Assembly (NCBI GenBank): GCA_001604035.1
Contig: LVAK01000001.1
Location: 1-34,487, forward strand
Source: Clostridiales bacterium Firm_05
GTDB taxonomy: Bacteria > Bacillota > Clostridia > Oscillospirales > Ruminococcaceae
DNA length: 34,487 nt
Direction of reading: 5' to 3'
The position numbers and the translations under genes were made by a program. This document shows, piece after piece, positions 23,017-30,062 of the stretch. Below the pieces are notes generated by a model. The model had not been told where the DNA came from and ran no database searches. It worked only from the letters and a program-made list of their open reading frames with translations. The stretch's first letter is position 1. The number at the start of each line of letters is the position of its first letter.

Positions 23017-23114
23017 TCCTAACAGGAGCGACGACCCTCTGTCCTTCGGACATCTCCCTGTACTACAGGGAGTCACCCCGCAGTGCGGGGAGATGTCACA
23101 TCGTGACAGAGGGG
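23017..23114. other. multibranch structured region of the element
   Basis: Consecutive hairpins GTC-CTTCG-GAC, CTCCCTGT-ACT-ACAGGGAG, CCCCGC-AGT-GCGGGG and TGTCAC-ATC-GTGACA are enclosed by CCCTC...GAGGG, giving a predicted cloverleaf-like five-way junction. An alternative pairing GACATCTCC with GGAGATGTC is possible. Confidence 0.55.
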
Positions 23115-23207
23115 ACCGCCTCCGTCAGAGGAACCCTTTTTCAAAAGGGTTTCCCTCAATAGCTACCACATACTGTTGCGTAGGCATTACACCCAAGCCG
23201 CAGTTTT

Positions 23208-24062
23208 TTATTCTTCAGCAGGTATCTCCGGCATTTTGCCGTCGCCGTCAAGGGGGATAGAATTGCCGTCCTCGTCATAAAAGACGATATTGTCCACATA
23301 GATATTGGACTTATTCTCGCTGCCCCAGCGCATGATAAGGAAGTTTGCGCCTTCCATTGTCTCATCCCAGCACTGTCCGCTGCTGGCGAGGAGGAACTTG
23401 AATTCCTGGTGAAGAGGAGCGGAATACTCGAAATCATACTCGCCGCCCTCAAAGTCCTTGAAGCCGAACCATTTATTTTTTCCGTCGCTGTCCAGCTTAG
23501 CTGTAGAGGAACCTCCGCCGCCGCAGATAGTACCGGGAACAGTTTTCATCTCGCCGTTCTCGTCCTCATACTCCTGAGCCACAGCATCAGCATAGAGGTC
23601 GAATTCTATGCTCTTTACCTTTGCAAGGTTATCCTTACCTACAAGTGGAGCAGCGTATATAGCTATTTTCTGCACTTTGCCTTCCATAGGAACAGTGAAA
23701 TCATCGGTAAATTTCAGCATCTTATTTCCGGCCAGTTCAGCAACGGAGACCTCTCCCTTGGCACAGAACTCGTCATCGTTGATGATCTTTACAAAATCGC
23801 AGTTGTCATCGTCGAATGTAACTGTATTCGGATCGGAAGCCTCTGCCGGAACGGGAGGTATGAGCTCCTCGGTAGTACCCTCGGTCACATCCTCTGTTGC
23901 CGCATCTGTAGTATTTTCAGCAGTTGTATCAGCAGCCGTTGTTTCCTGAACGGCAGTAGTTTCCGGAGTGCTTTCCGAAGAACTGTCCCCGCTTCCGCAG
24001 GAGAACACAAGTGCAGCAGAAGTAACGGCCATAAGGCCTGCAATAATCTTTTTATACATCAT
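23208..24062 (-). CDS. secreted lipoprotein with possible carbohydrate-binding domain
   Basis: About 284 residues. A signal peptide (KKIIAGLMAVTSAALVFSC) ends in a lipobox-like VFSC, so the protein is probably lipid-anchored outside the membrane. A Thr/Glu/Ala-rich linker of about 45 residues follows, then a globular domain of about 200 residues ending in IYVDNIVFYDEDGNSI. That ending is typical of beta-sandwich carbohydrate-binding modules, but I cannot name a CBM family. ATG 24062 is chosen because GGGG lies 8 nt upstream; the ATG at 24068 has only 2 nt spacing. It has its own promoter. The stop codon lies in the right end of the inverted-repeat element. Proximity to a cello-oligosaccharide phosphorylase gene hints at polysaccharide capture, which is inference. 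Confidence 0.8.
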   Translation of the reverse strand: MMYKKIIAGLMAVTSAALVFSCGSGDSSSESTPETTAVQETTAADTTAENTTDAATEDVTEGTTEELIPPVPAEASDPNTVTFDDDNCDFVKIINDDEFCAKGEVSVAELAGNKMLKFTDDFTVPMEGKVQKIAIYAAPLVGKDNLAKVKSIEFDLYADAVAQEYEDENGEMKTVPGTICGGGGSSTAKLDSDGKNKWFGFKDFEGGEYDFEYSAPLHQEFKFLLASSGQCWDETMEGANFLIMRWGSENKSNIYVDNIVFYDEDGNSIPLDGDGKMPEIPAEE

Positions 24063-24110
24063 TTTCATTACCCCTTTTGTTCTTTATCATACGAACGTTT
24101 TGCTTATCAC

Positions 24111-24139
24111 ATTTTATCACAAAAATATTAATTTGTCAA
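24111..24139 (-). promoter_or_regulatory. promoter of the lipoprotein gene
   Basis: On the minus strand TTGACA (24134-24139), a 17-base AT-rich spacer and TAAAAT (24111-24116), about 50 bases before the start codon. It lies in the 101-base gap after mfd, where I saw no terminator, so mfd readthrough may also contribute. Confidence 0.8.
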
Positions 24140-24169
24140 TCATTTTTGCTATAATGTTTTTTAATGGCA

Positions 24170-27100
24170 CTATTGTTTTTTCCTATTCTCGTAGACTATC
24201 TCCACAACGTCCTTCATCATGTCAAAGGGACGCATTTTCGGGGATATTTTCACCGAAACATAGGACTTTCCGGCTCCATTGAAGGTTATCCTGCCCTTGT
24301 ACGCTGCGGAAAGGCCGGCTATCTGTTCAGTGGAGAGATATTCGGTATAGAAGTACATAGCGCCGTTTTTCTGGGATATCTCAGTTATACCCATATGAGC
24401 AGCCTTGTTTCTCAGCAGTGACACATCGATAAGTCCCACCACAGACTTAGGCGGCTCTCCGTAGCGGTCGATGAGCTCATCTATCAGGTCAGTCTTGTCG
24501 CTGTCCTCATTCACCGTCATGATCTTGCGGTAGATATCGATACGCTGGTTAAGGCTGGTGATATACTTTTCAGGGATATGAGCATCTATCTGTATATCCA
24601 CAAGGCACTCCGGTATCTTCTCCGGCTTTTCGCCCTTTTCCTCAGCAATGGCCTCAGACAGCAGTTTCAGGTACATATCATATCCCACCGCTTCCATATG
24701 TCCGTGCTGACGGCCGCCGAGGATACTTCCGGCACCTCTTATCTCAAGGTCACGGAGGGCTATACGGAAGCCGCTGCCGAACTGGGTGAATTCCTTCATG
24801 GCGTTCAGCCTCTTTGTAGCTATCTCAGTCAGAACCTTGTCACGCTTATACGTAAAGAATGCATATCCTCTGCGGTTGGAGCGTCCCACACGTCCACGGA
24901 GCTGATAGAGCTGTGAAAGTCCGAAGCGGTCAGCATCCTCTATGATAAGCGTATTGACATTGGGGACATCAACTCCGGTCTCTATGATAGTAGTGCAGAC
25001 CAGTATATCTATCTCGTGTTCCACAAGCTGCTCCCAGATATCGGACATATCGTCCTCGCTCATCTGACCGTGTGCGTAGGCTATACGTGCATCCGGCAGG
25101 AACTCCTGCAATTTAGCCACACAGCCCTGTATGGTCTCCACACGGTTATGGATGTAGTATACCTGTCCGCCACGGCGAAGCTCCCTGACAATAGCCTGCA
25201 CTATAGTACCCACGTTATACTCGATAACATAAGTCTGCACAGGGTATCTGTCCTGAGGCGGCTCCTCGATGACGGACATATCACGTATGCCGCTCATAGC
25301 CATATTGAGAGTACGGGGGATAGGTGTAGCTGAAAGCATCAGAACATCCACGCCGGTAAAGCTCTCCTTGAACCTCTCCTTATGAGCCACGCCGAAGCGC
25401 TGCTCCTCATCGATTATGGCAAGTCCTAGATCCTTGAACACAACGGATTTCTGTATTATCTTGTGCGTGCCTATAAGCAGGTCAATGCGTCCCTGCTTCA
25501 GCTTTTTGATGATCTCCTCCTGCTGTTTGGGAGTGCGGTATCTGCTGAGCAGTTCGATATTCACAGGAAAGTGCTCGAACCTGCGTATAGCAGTCTGGTA
25601 GTGCTGATAGGCAAGAACAGTTGTAGGGGCCAGTATAGCGCACTGCTTTCCCGCCATGACGCATTTCATTGCCGCACGGAGGGCTACCTCGGTCTTGCCG
25701 AAGCCAACATCTCCGCAGAGAAGGCGCTCCATAGGCCTTGCTCTTTCCATATCCGCTTTTATCTCAGCAATGGATGTGAGCTGATCGTCGGTCTCCACAT
25801 AGGGGAAACGCTCCTCAAAGTCTCTCTGCATCTCATCGTCCGGATAGAATGCAAATCCCTCGCTCTTTTCACGCTTTGCGTAGAGGGCTATGAGCTCATG
25901 TGCCATATCCTTTACAGCCTTCTTGACATTGCTTCTTGTCCTCTGCCATTCGTTGGAGCTGAGCTTGTTGAGCTTTACACCGCTGTCGTCACGGGGGCCT
26001 ATGTACTTCGACACCATATCAAGCTGAGTTACCGGTATATACAGCTTATCCGTACCGGCGTACTGTATGGTGATATAGTCCTTAGTAACGCCGTCCATTT
26101 CCAGCTTGCGGATACCGATGAAGCGGCCAATGCCGTGACCGGAGTGTACAACAAGATCGCCCTCTGTGATATCCGCAAGGGAGCGTATCTCCTCGGCCTT
26201 GTTCTTCTTTTTTCTGCGCTTGCGGACAGTTGAGTCCATAGCCCTGCCCTGAGTTATGAGCACCGTCTTATTCTCGGGGTATTCAAATCCGCCGGCAAAG
26301 CTTCCGGACATGAGCATAACTCTTCCCGGTGCCGGCTCAGCGCCTGACGAGATCAGATCACAGGGTATACCTTCATCGGCAAGATCCTGCTGTATTATCG
26401 GCAGCGTCTTTTCACTTCCTGCTGCAAGGAGCATACGGCAGCCCCTGCGCTTATACTCTGAAAGATCCTCCATAAGCTGCTTCATATCGCCGCTCCAGGG
26501 AGCAGTCTGCATCGCCTCGAAGCTTACAAGACGGCGGAAGTCGATACGCTCACCGCCCTGCATGAAGCTGCTCATATACAGGCATACCTTTTTCGAGGCA
26601 ATATGCTGTATCTCCGGGAGCTCCAGCACATAGCCGTCCAGCCCCTTGCAGAGCTGACCGTCCTCCATAAGTATCTTCACATCCTCATTAAAGCGTGAGG
26701 ACACACCGGCAGCAGAATCCATTACCTCGGAGTAATCGCTGAACAGCACTGCGCCGTCAATATAGTCAAATATAGTTGTAGGATCACCGTATACAAGCGG
26801 ATAGTACTTGACACCGTGGGCAAGTATCTCTCCTGCCCTGAGCCTGTTCACATCCGAACCAAGGTGATCACGCACCTGCTCCATACGCTTGCCACGGACT
26901 TTCTTTGCCAAGGCTTCGATCTTATCTGCCAGCTCATTTCCGTCATACAGCACCTCGCAGGCAGGCGATATGCTCACACTTTCAAGAGGATCTGTTCGGC
27001 GCTGTGAATCGGTATCAAATTCGGAGATGCTGTCTATCTCATCCCCCCACAGCTCTATTCGCACAGGCTTATCTGCCTGAACAGGGAATATATCCACAAT

Positions 27101-27631
27101 AGAGCCCCTGACAGAGAACTGTGAAGCGCCCTCCACCTTTTCGCAGCGCTGATATCCGCTTTTTGCAAGGGTAAGGCAGAGCTGCTTCAGGTCTATCTCC
27201 TGACCGGCTGAAAGCTCTGTCCCGGCAGCGATAAGCACGCCTACGGGTATTACCGGCTGCATGACAGCCTCTATGCTTCCGCAGATGATACTGCACTGTC
27301 CCTTCACCGCACGGCTCATTGCTGATATACGCATATGCTCGTACTCGTGGTTAGAACTGTCCACGGGAGTGAACACCAGTTCCTTAGACGGAAAGAGCAC
27401 AGCATTTTCTCCGCCTGTCATCGTATTTATGTAATCACACAGCTTCTTTGACTCAGCCTCAGTGCCGGTTATAACAAGGTGTACCTTTCCCTCCGGCAGG
27501 GAGCTTATGAGCTGCGCCCTGTGTATATGGGAAAGCCCCGTCACTGAGACGGGTGAGATATTTTTTTCTATGGCCTCCTCTATGCTCTTATAGCCGGAAA
27601 GCTCTCTGAATATATTTTTAAATAAGTTCAT
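24170..27631 (-). CDS. mfd: transcription-repair coupling factor Mfd
   Basis: 1153-residue Mfd, the ATP-dependent translocase that removes RNA polymerase stalled at lesions and recruits UvrA. The N-terminal UvrB-like domains are followed by the RNAP-interacting domain (GDLVVHSGHGIGRFIGI, about residue 485). A RecG-like helicase core comes next: Walker A LLCGDVGFGKTEVALRA, DEEQRFGV, LSATPIPRTLNMAMSG, and QLRGRVGRS in motif VI. The C-terminal D7 domain includes the TRCF region. Length is full. GGAG lies 7 nt before ATG 27631. It follows pth, the conserved Firmicutes pair, 55 bases downstream. Confidence 0.96.
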   Translation of the reverse strand: MNLFKNIFRELSGYKSIEEAIEKNISPVSVTGLSHIHRAQLISSLPEGKVHLVITGTEAESKKLCDYINTMTGGENAVLFPSKELVFTPVDSSNHEYEHMRISAMSRAVKGQCSIICGSIEAVMQPVIPVGVLIAAGTELSAGQEIDLKQLCLTLAKSGYQRCEKVEGASQFSVRGSIVDIFPVQADKPVRIELWGDEIDSISEFDTDSQRRTDPLESVSISPACEVLYDGNELADKIEALAKKVRGKRMEQVRDHLGSDVNRLRAGEILAHGVKYYPLVYGDPTTIFDYIDGAVLFSDYSEVMDSAAGVSSRFNEDVKILMEDGQLCKGLDGYVLELPEIQHIASKKVCLYMSSFMQGGERIDFRRLVSFEAMQTAPWSGDMKQLMEDLSEYKRRGCRMLLAAGSEKTLPIIQQDLADEGIPCDLISSGAEPAPGRVMLMSGSFAGGFEYPENKTVLITQGRAMDSTVRKRRKKKNKAEEIRSLADITEGDLVVHSGHGIGRFIGIRKLEMDGVTKDYITIQYAGTDKLYIPVTQLDMVSKYIGPRDDSGVKLNKLSSNEWQRTRSNVKKAVKDMAHELIALYAKREKSEGFAFYPDDEMQRDFEERFPYVETDDQLTSIAEIKADMERARPMERLLCGDVGFGKTEVALRAAMKCVMAGKQCAILAPTTVLAYQHYQTAIRRFEHFPVNIELLSRYRTPKQQEEIIKKLKQGRIDLLIGTHKIIQKSVVFKDLGLAIIDEEQRFGVAHKERFKESFTGVDVLMLSATPIPRTLNMAMSGIRDMSVIEEPPQDRYPVQTYVIEYNVGTIVQAIVRELRRGGQVYYIHNRVETIQGCVAKLQEFLPDARIAYAHGQMSEDDMSDIWEQLVEHEIDILVCTTIIETGVDVPNVNTLIIEDADRFGLSQLYQLRGRVGRSNRRGYAFFTYKRDKVLTEIATKRLNAMKEFTQFGSGFRIALRDLEIRGAGSILGGRQHGHMEAVGYDMYLKLLSEAIAEEKGEKPEKIPECLVDIQIDAHIPEKYITSLNQRIDIYRKIMTVNEDSDKTDLIDELIDRYGEPPKSVVGLIDVSLLRNKAAHMGITEISQKNGAMYFYTEYLSTEQIAGLSAAYKGRITFNGAGKSYVSVKISPKMRPFDMMKDVVEIVYENRKKQ

Positions 27632-27686
27632 TCTGTATCTCCGTTTGAAAGTTCATCATTTCCGTAACAGATGACAACTCTCCTGC

Positions 27687-28313
27687 TCAGGAATTAAATT
27701 TATTCATTGCCTCGTCGGTCTTTTCCTGTACCATAAGCCTTATGCACTCACAGGCGTTTTTCACAGACTCGCTCATTTTCTCCGAGTCCTCCTTGCCGAA
27801 CTTTCCCAGCACCCATTTTGCCAGATCATAGTCCGGATGAGGCTTTTTGCCCACGCCCATTTTTATGCGTGGATAGTCGTCACGGCCGGTGAGCTCGCAT
27901 ATGCTCCTGAGACCGTTATGACCGCCGTGGCTGCCCTTCCTGCGGATACGCAGCTTTCCCGGATCAAGGGATATATCATCGCATACTACTATAAGATGCG
28001 TGGGATCTATCTTATAGAACTCCAGCGCCTGAACGACTGCCTCGCCGCTGTTGTTCATATAAGTAGTGGGCTTGAGAAGCAGGCAGCGCTTGTCACCGAT
28101 AGTAACATCGGCAGTCTTTCCCTTGAAGCGCAGGCGGTCTATTTTTGTGCCCAGCTCTTCGGCGAGAGCGTCCAGCACCATAAATCCGGCATTGTGTCTT
28201 GTATTCTCATACTCCATTCCCGGATTGCCAAGACCGGTTATCACATACTCTATTTTACCACCGGCAGAGGTCGAATTTGAGGAAATACGGTCGAATATAT
28301 CAAAAATGCTCAT
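27687..28313 (-). CDS. pth: peptidyl-tRNA hydrolase
   Basis: 208-residue Pth, which recycles peptidyl-tRNA released from ribosomes. The family core starts EYVITGLGNPGMEYENTRHN with the catalytic His; further motifs are LLKPTTYMNNSGEAV, VVCDDISLDPGKLRIR and GSHGGHNGLRSI. About 22 residues precede the usual start (MSIFDIFDRISSNSTSAGGK), a modest N-terminal extension. The ATG at 28313 has AAGGAG directly upstream, so the extension is probably real. It lies 11 bases after the GNAT gene and before mfd in one operon. Confidence 0.95.
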   Translation of the reverse strand: MSIFDIFDRISSNSTSAGGKIEYVITGLGNPGMEYENTRHNAGFMVLDALAEELGTKIDRLRFKGKTADVTIGDKRCLLLKPTTYMNNSGEAVVQALEFYKIDPTHLIVVCDDISLDPGKLRIRRKGSHGGHNGLRSICELTGRDDYPRIKMGVGKKPHPDYDLAKWVLGKFGKEDSEKMSESVKNACECIRLMVQEKTDEAMNKFNS

Positions 28314-28324
28314 TGCAGTTCTCC

Positions 28325-28789
28325 TTAAAAAATGTATTTCATATTATGGTACTTGCTTACAGCGTCCGCAAAGCCCAGCTTCTTATACAGCGGATAGCCG
28401 TCCTCTGTAGCTTTCAGCTCAACGAAGTCCAGCCCCATTTCCTTTGCATCTTCCAGCATCGCTTTTATCAGATCCCCTGCGATACCCTGACGGCGGAACG
28501 GCTTTTCCGTGTAGACGTTGAGAACAGTACCTGTAAGCCCATTGAGGAAATCCGGATTTGCCGGCTTTTCAGTCACAAGCAGGAAGCAGCAGCTTATTAT
28601 CCTGCCCTCATTTCTTGCGGTGAAGACAAAAAGTTCCTTGTTCAGGCGGCGCATATAGTAGTCCGGAAGGCTTGCAGAGATGCGCTCAGTCTCCTCTGCC
28701 GACAGCCCGCCGTGATCCTCCGCAAGATAATTCAATCTGAGCTGTACGAGCTCCGGAATATCATTTATATCAGCTTTATCCAATGTCAT
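28325..28789 (-). CDS. GNAT-family N-acetyltransferase
   Basis: 154-residue acetyltransferase of the GNAT fold. The acetyl-CoA pyrophosphate-binding motif A is visible as VYTEKPFRRQGIAGDLIKAM, with the preceding strand GLTGTVLNVY, and the C-terminal YPLYKKLGFAD motif is characteristic. It transfers an acyl group from acyl-CoA to an amine; the acceptor is not deducible. ATG 28789 overlaps the PHP phosphatase stop by four bases (ATGA), so the two are coupled. Being between a PHP enzyme and pth seems fortuitous. Confidence 0.88.
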   Translation of the reverse strand: MTLDKADINDIPELVQLRLNYLAEDHGGLSAEETERISASLPDYYMRRLNKELFVFTARNEGRIISCCFLLVTEKPANPDFLNGLTGTVLNVYTEKPFRRQGIAGDLIKAMLEDAKEMGLDFVELKATEDGYPLYKKLGFADAVSKYHNMKYIF

Positions 28790-29559
28790 TCCTTAGCCTC
28801 CAGTCCCGGAAGATAATCTATAAGCGGCAGTTCATACCTCTCCGCAATGAGGTGGCAGACCTTTATTGGATCAGGATCAGACAGTGCCTCCGGGAAATGG
28901 GCGTCGCAGCCTATTATTGCCTTGCAGCCAAGCTTCTGAGCGATGCTGAGGAATCTGTGTGAGGAATAATGTCTTCCCTCCCTCACGCCCAGGAGATTTA
29001 TCTCCACAGGAAGCTCCTTCTCTTTCAGATATGTGCAGAGCCTTGTGAACTGCTCATCCAGGAACTGACTGTTTCCAATGAAATTCAGAAGATCCGGATG
29101 AGCAAGATACTTATATCTCCCCGATCCCATACCCTCTATGCAAAGATCCACATAGCGTACCAAATCGGCTTCATCCGGAGTCGGATCACCTGTATACGGC
29201 GAAAGCGGTTCACGTTCATTAGTATGCTGTCCGAGTATCATGTAGTCTACCGGATAGTCCTTCAGCAGTGCGTCCTGAGCCTCCATCTGATCCGGGATAT
29301 ACTCCGCCTCAAAGCCTATGTATATGGTTATATCCTTCTCGTACTCCTTTTTCAGGCTCAGCAGAGACGAGAAATAGCCGTCCAGCTCCGAGGGCAGCAT
29401 CCTTGAACCGGAAACATATCCGTCATCATATATCCACGGGCAGTGATCCGAGAAGCCCAACACCTTCATCCCGGAGGATATGGCGTGCTCAACATATTCC
29501 CTGTCCTCGCCTCTCGCATGGCCGCAGCGGCTGGTATGGGTATGGTAATTCGCAAACAT
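28786..29559 (-). CDS. PHP-domain histidinol-phosphatase-type phosphoesterase
   Basis: 257-residue PHP-family enzyme of the HisK/HisJ type. Metal-binding motifs in order: NYHTHTSRCGH, LGFSDHCPW, IGFEAEY, LGQHTNE, LAHPDLLNF, EINLLGVREG and IGCDAHFPE. HisK-type members dephosphorylate L-histidinol phosphate with a trinuclear metal centre; other PHP phosphatases have different substrates, so the activity is probable rather than certain. ATG 29559 is chosen because AAGGAAG lies just upstream and the protein then begins MFANYHTHTS; a start at 29610 would read into the promoter. First gene of the operon PHP, GNAT, pth, mfd. No other his genes are present here. Confidence 0.85.
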   Translation of the reverse strand: MFANYHTHTSRCGHARGEDREYVEHAISSGMKVLGFSDHCPWIYDDGYVSGSRMLPSELDGYFSSLLSLKKEYEKDITIYIGFEAEYIPDQMEAQDALLKDYPVDYMILGQHTNEREPLSPYTGDPTPDEADLVRYVDLCIEGMGSGRYKYLAHPDLLNFIGNSQFLDEQFTRLCTYLKEKELPVEINLLGVREGRHYSSHRFLSIAQKLGCKAIIGCDAHFPEALSDPDPIKVCHLIAERYELPLIDYLPGLEAKE

Positions 29560-29581
29560 GATACATCTTCCTTTCTTCCCT

Positions 29582-29610
29582 ATTATATCATGTCCGGAAA
29601 AATATTTCAA
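29582..29610 (-). promoter_or_regulatory. promoter of the PHP-GNAT-pth-mfd operon
   Basis: On the minus strand TTGAAA (29605-29610), 17-base spacer, perfect TATAAT (29582-29587), about 22 bases before ATG 29559. It is divergent from the T-box promoter at 29669, with 58 AT-rich bases between them. Confidence 0.82.
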
Positions 29611-29668
29611 CAGCCCATATAAAAGTAAAGCAGATAATATTCAGTTTTCATGTTTTTTCAAAAAAAGC

Positions 29669-29697
29669 TTGACAAATGCAGTTCTTTGTGGTATAAT
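29669..29697 (+). promoter_or_regulatory. consensus promoter of the T-box operon
   Basis: Perfect TTGACA (29669-29674), 17-base spacer, perfect TATAAT (29692-29697). The strongest sigma-A type promoter in the window; output is evidently limited by the T-box downstream. Confidence 0.9.
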
Positions 29698-29703
29698 CCA
29701 TAC

Positions 29704-29973
29704 CATAAGCTATGAGGAAGACAAGCAGAGGGTTGCCAATGTCTACAGAGAGCCGGCGGATGGTGCGAGCCGGTGATAAGCAATGCTGTGTATCCCTTCT
29801 GAGCCGGAGTGCTGAAAGCTATGAGTAAGCGTTCCCGTGATTCTGCGTTAATGAATAGGACTTGCTGGAGTCTGAAGTGGTGTTACGCAATAGCGGCACA
29901 ATTTGAGTGGTACCGCGGGTGATCAGTTAATGATACTCGTCTCAAAGATAAATTCTTTGAGGCGAGTTTTTTG
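29704..29973 (+). promoter_or_regulatory. T-box leader controlling the acyl-CoA synthetase operon
   Basis: A tRNA-sensing leader of about 270 bases. Stem I contains AGAGAG (29747-29752) and the distal CCGG...GGTG...CCGG loop (29753-29773). Stem II-type sequence GAGTAAG...CGTGA...GCGTTA follows. The T-box motif is GAGTGGTACCGCGGGT (29905-29920). GAGT at 29905-29908 can pair with ACTC at 29935-29938 to form the antiterminator; otherwise 29935-29967 forms the terminator. The UGGU of the T-box should pair with a tRNA ending ACCA, that is discriminator A. The specifier is not canonical: aligned from CTGAG (29799-29803) backwards it is AUC at 29792-29794 (Ile). UUC at 29797-29799 (Phe) and UAU at 29791-29793 are alternatives. 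Confidence 0.93.
29935..29972 (+). terminator. T-box terminator
   Basis: Arms 29935-29948 and 29954-29967 form a 14-bp stem with one G-U pair and a TAAAT loop, followed by six T. Its 5' arm is the partner of the T-box antiterminator, so uncharged tRNA would prevent its formation. Confidence 0.93.
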
Positions 29974-30062
29974 TTTTTTACAGTAAAAATCAACGGCTGT
30001 ATTTCTCAGTTCCCGTTTCATTTTCCAGTATTAAATCATTATTTTAAGAAGGAGAGATCATT

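Larger units (their letters stand above)
22780..23212. mobile_element. MITE-like element with 41-bp terminal inverted repeats
   Basis: The 426 bases between the convergent genes contain no credible ORF. The ends, 22780-22820 and 23172-23212, are inverted repeats of about 41 bases with two mismatches, starting AATAAAAAACTGCGGCTT. Similarity continues more loosely inward for about 40 more bases on each side. Each end contains the TAA stop of its neighbour gene. Inside are further hairpins, a 23-bp palindrome and a multibranch region. No transposase is present, so movement would need one in trans. Target-site duplication is not clear. An alternative is a large structured bidirectional terminator. 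Confidence 0.7.

Noticed and set aside
22820-23053. 77-codon open frame on the minus strand within the inverted-repeat element
   Set aside because: No SD, composition determined by the hairpins, and no transposase-like feature.
23409-24131. 240-codon open frame on the plus strand over the lipoprotein
   Set aside because: It would cross the lipoprotein promoter and has no SD; the minus-strand gene has signal peptide, lipobox and promoter.
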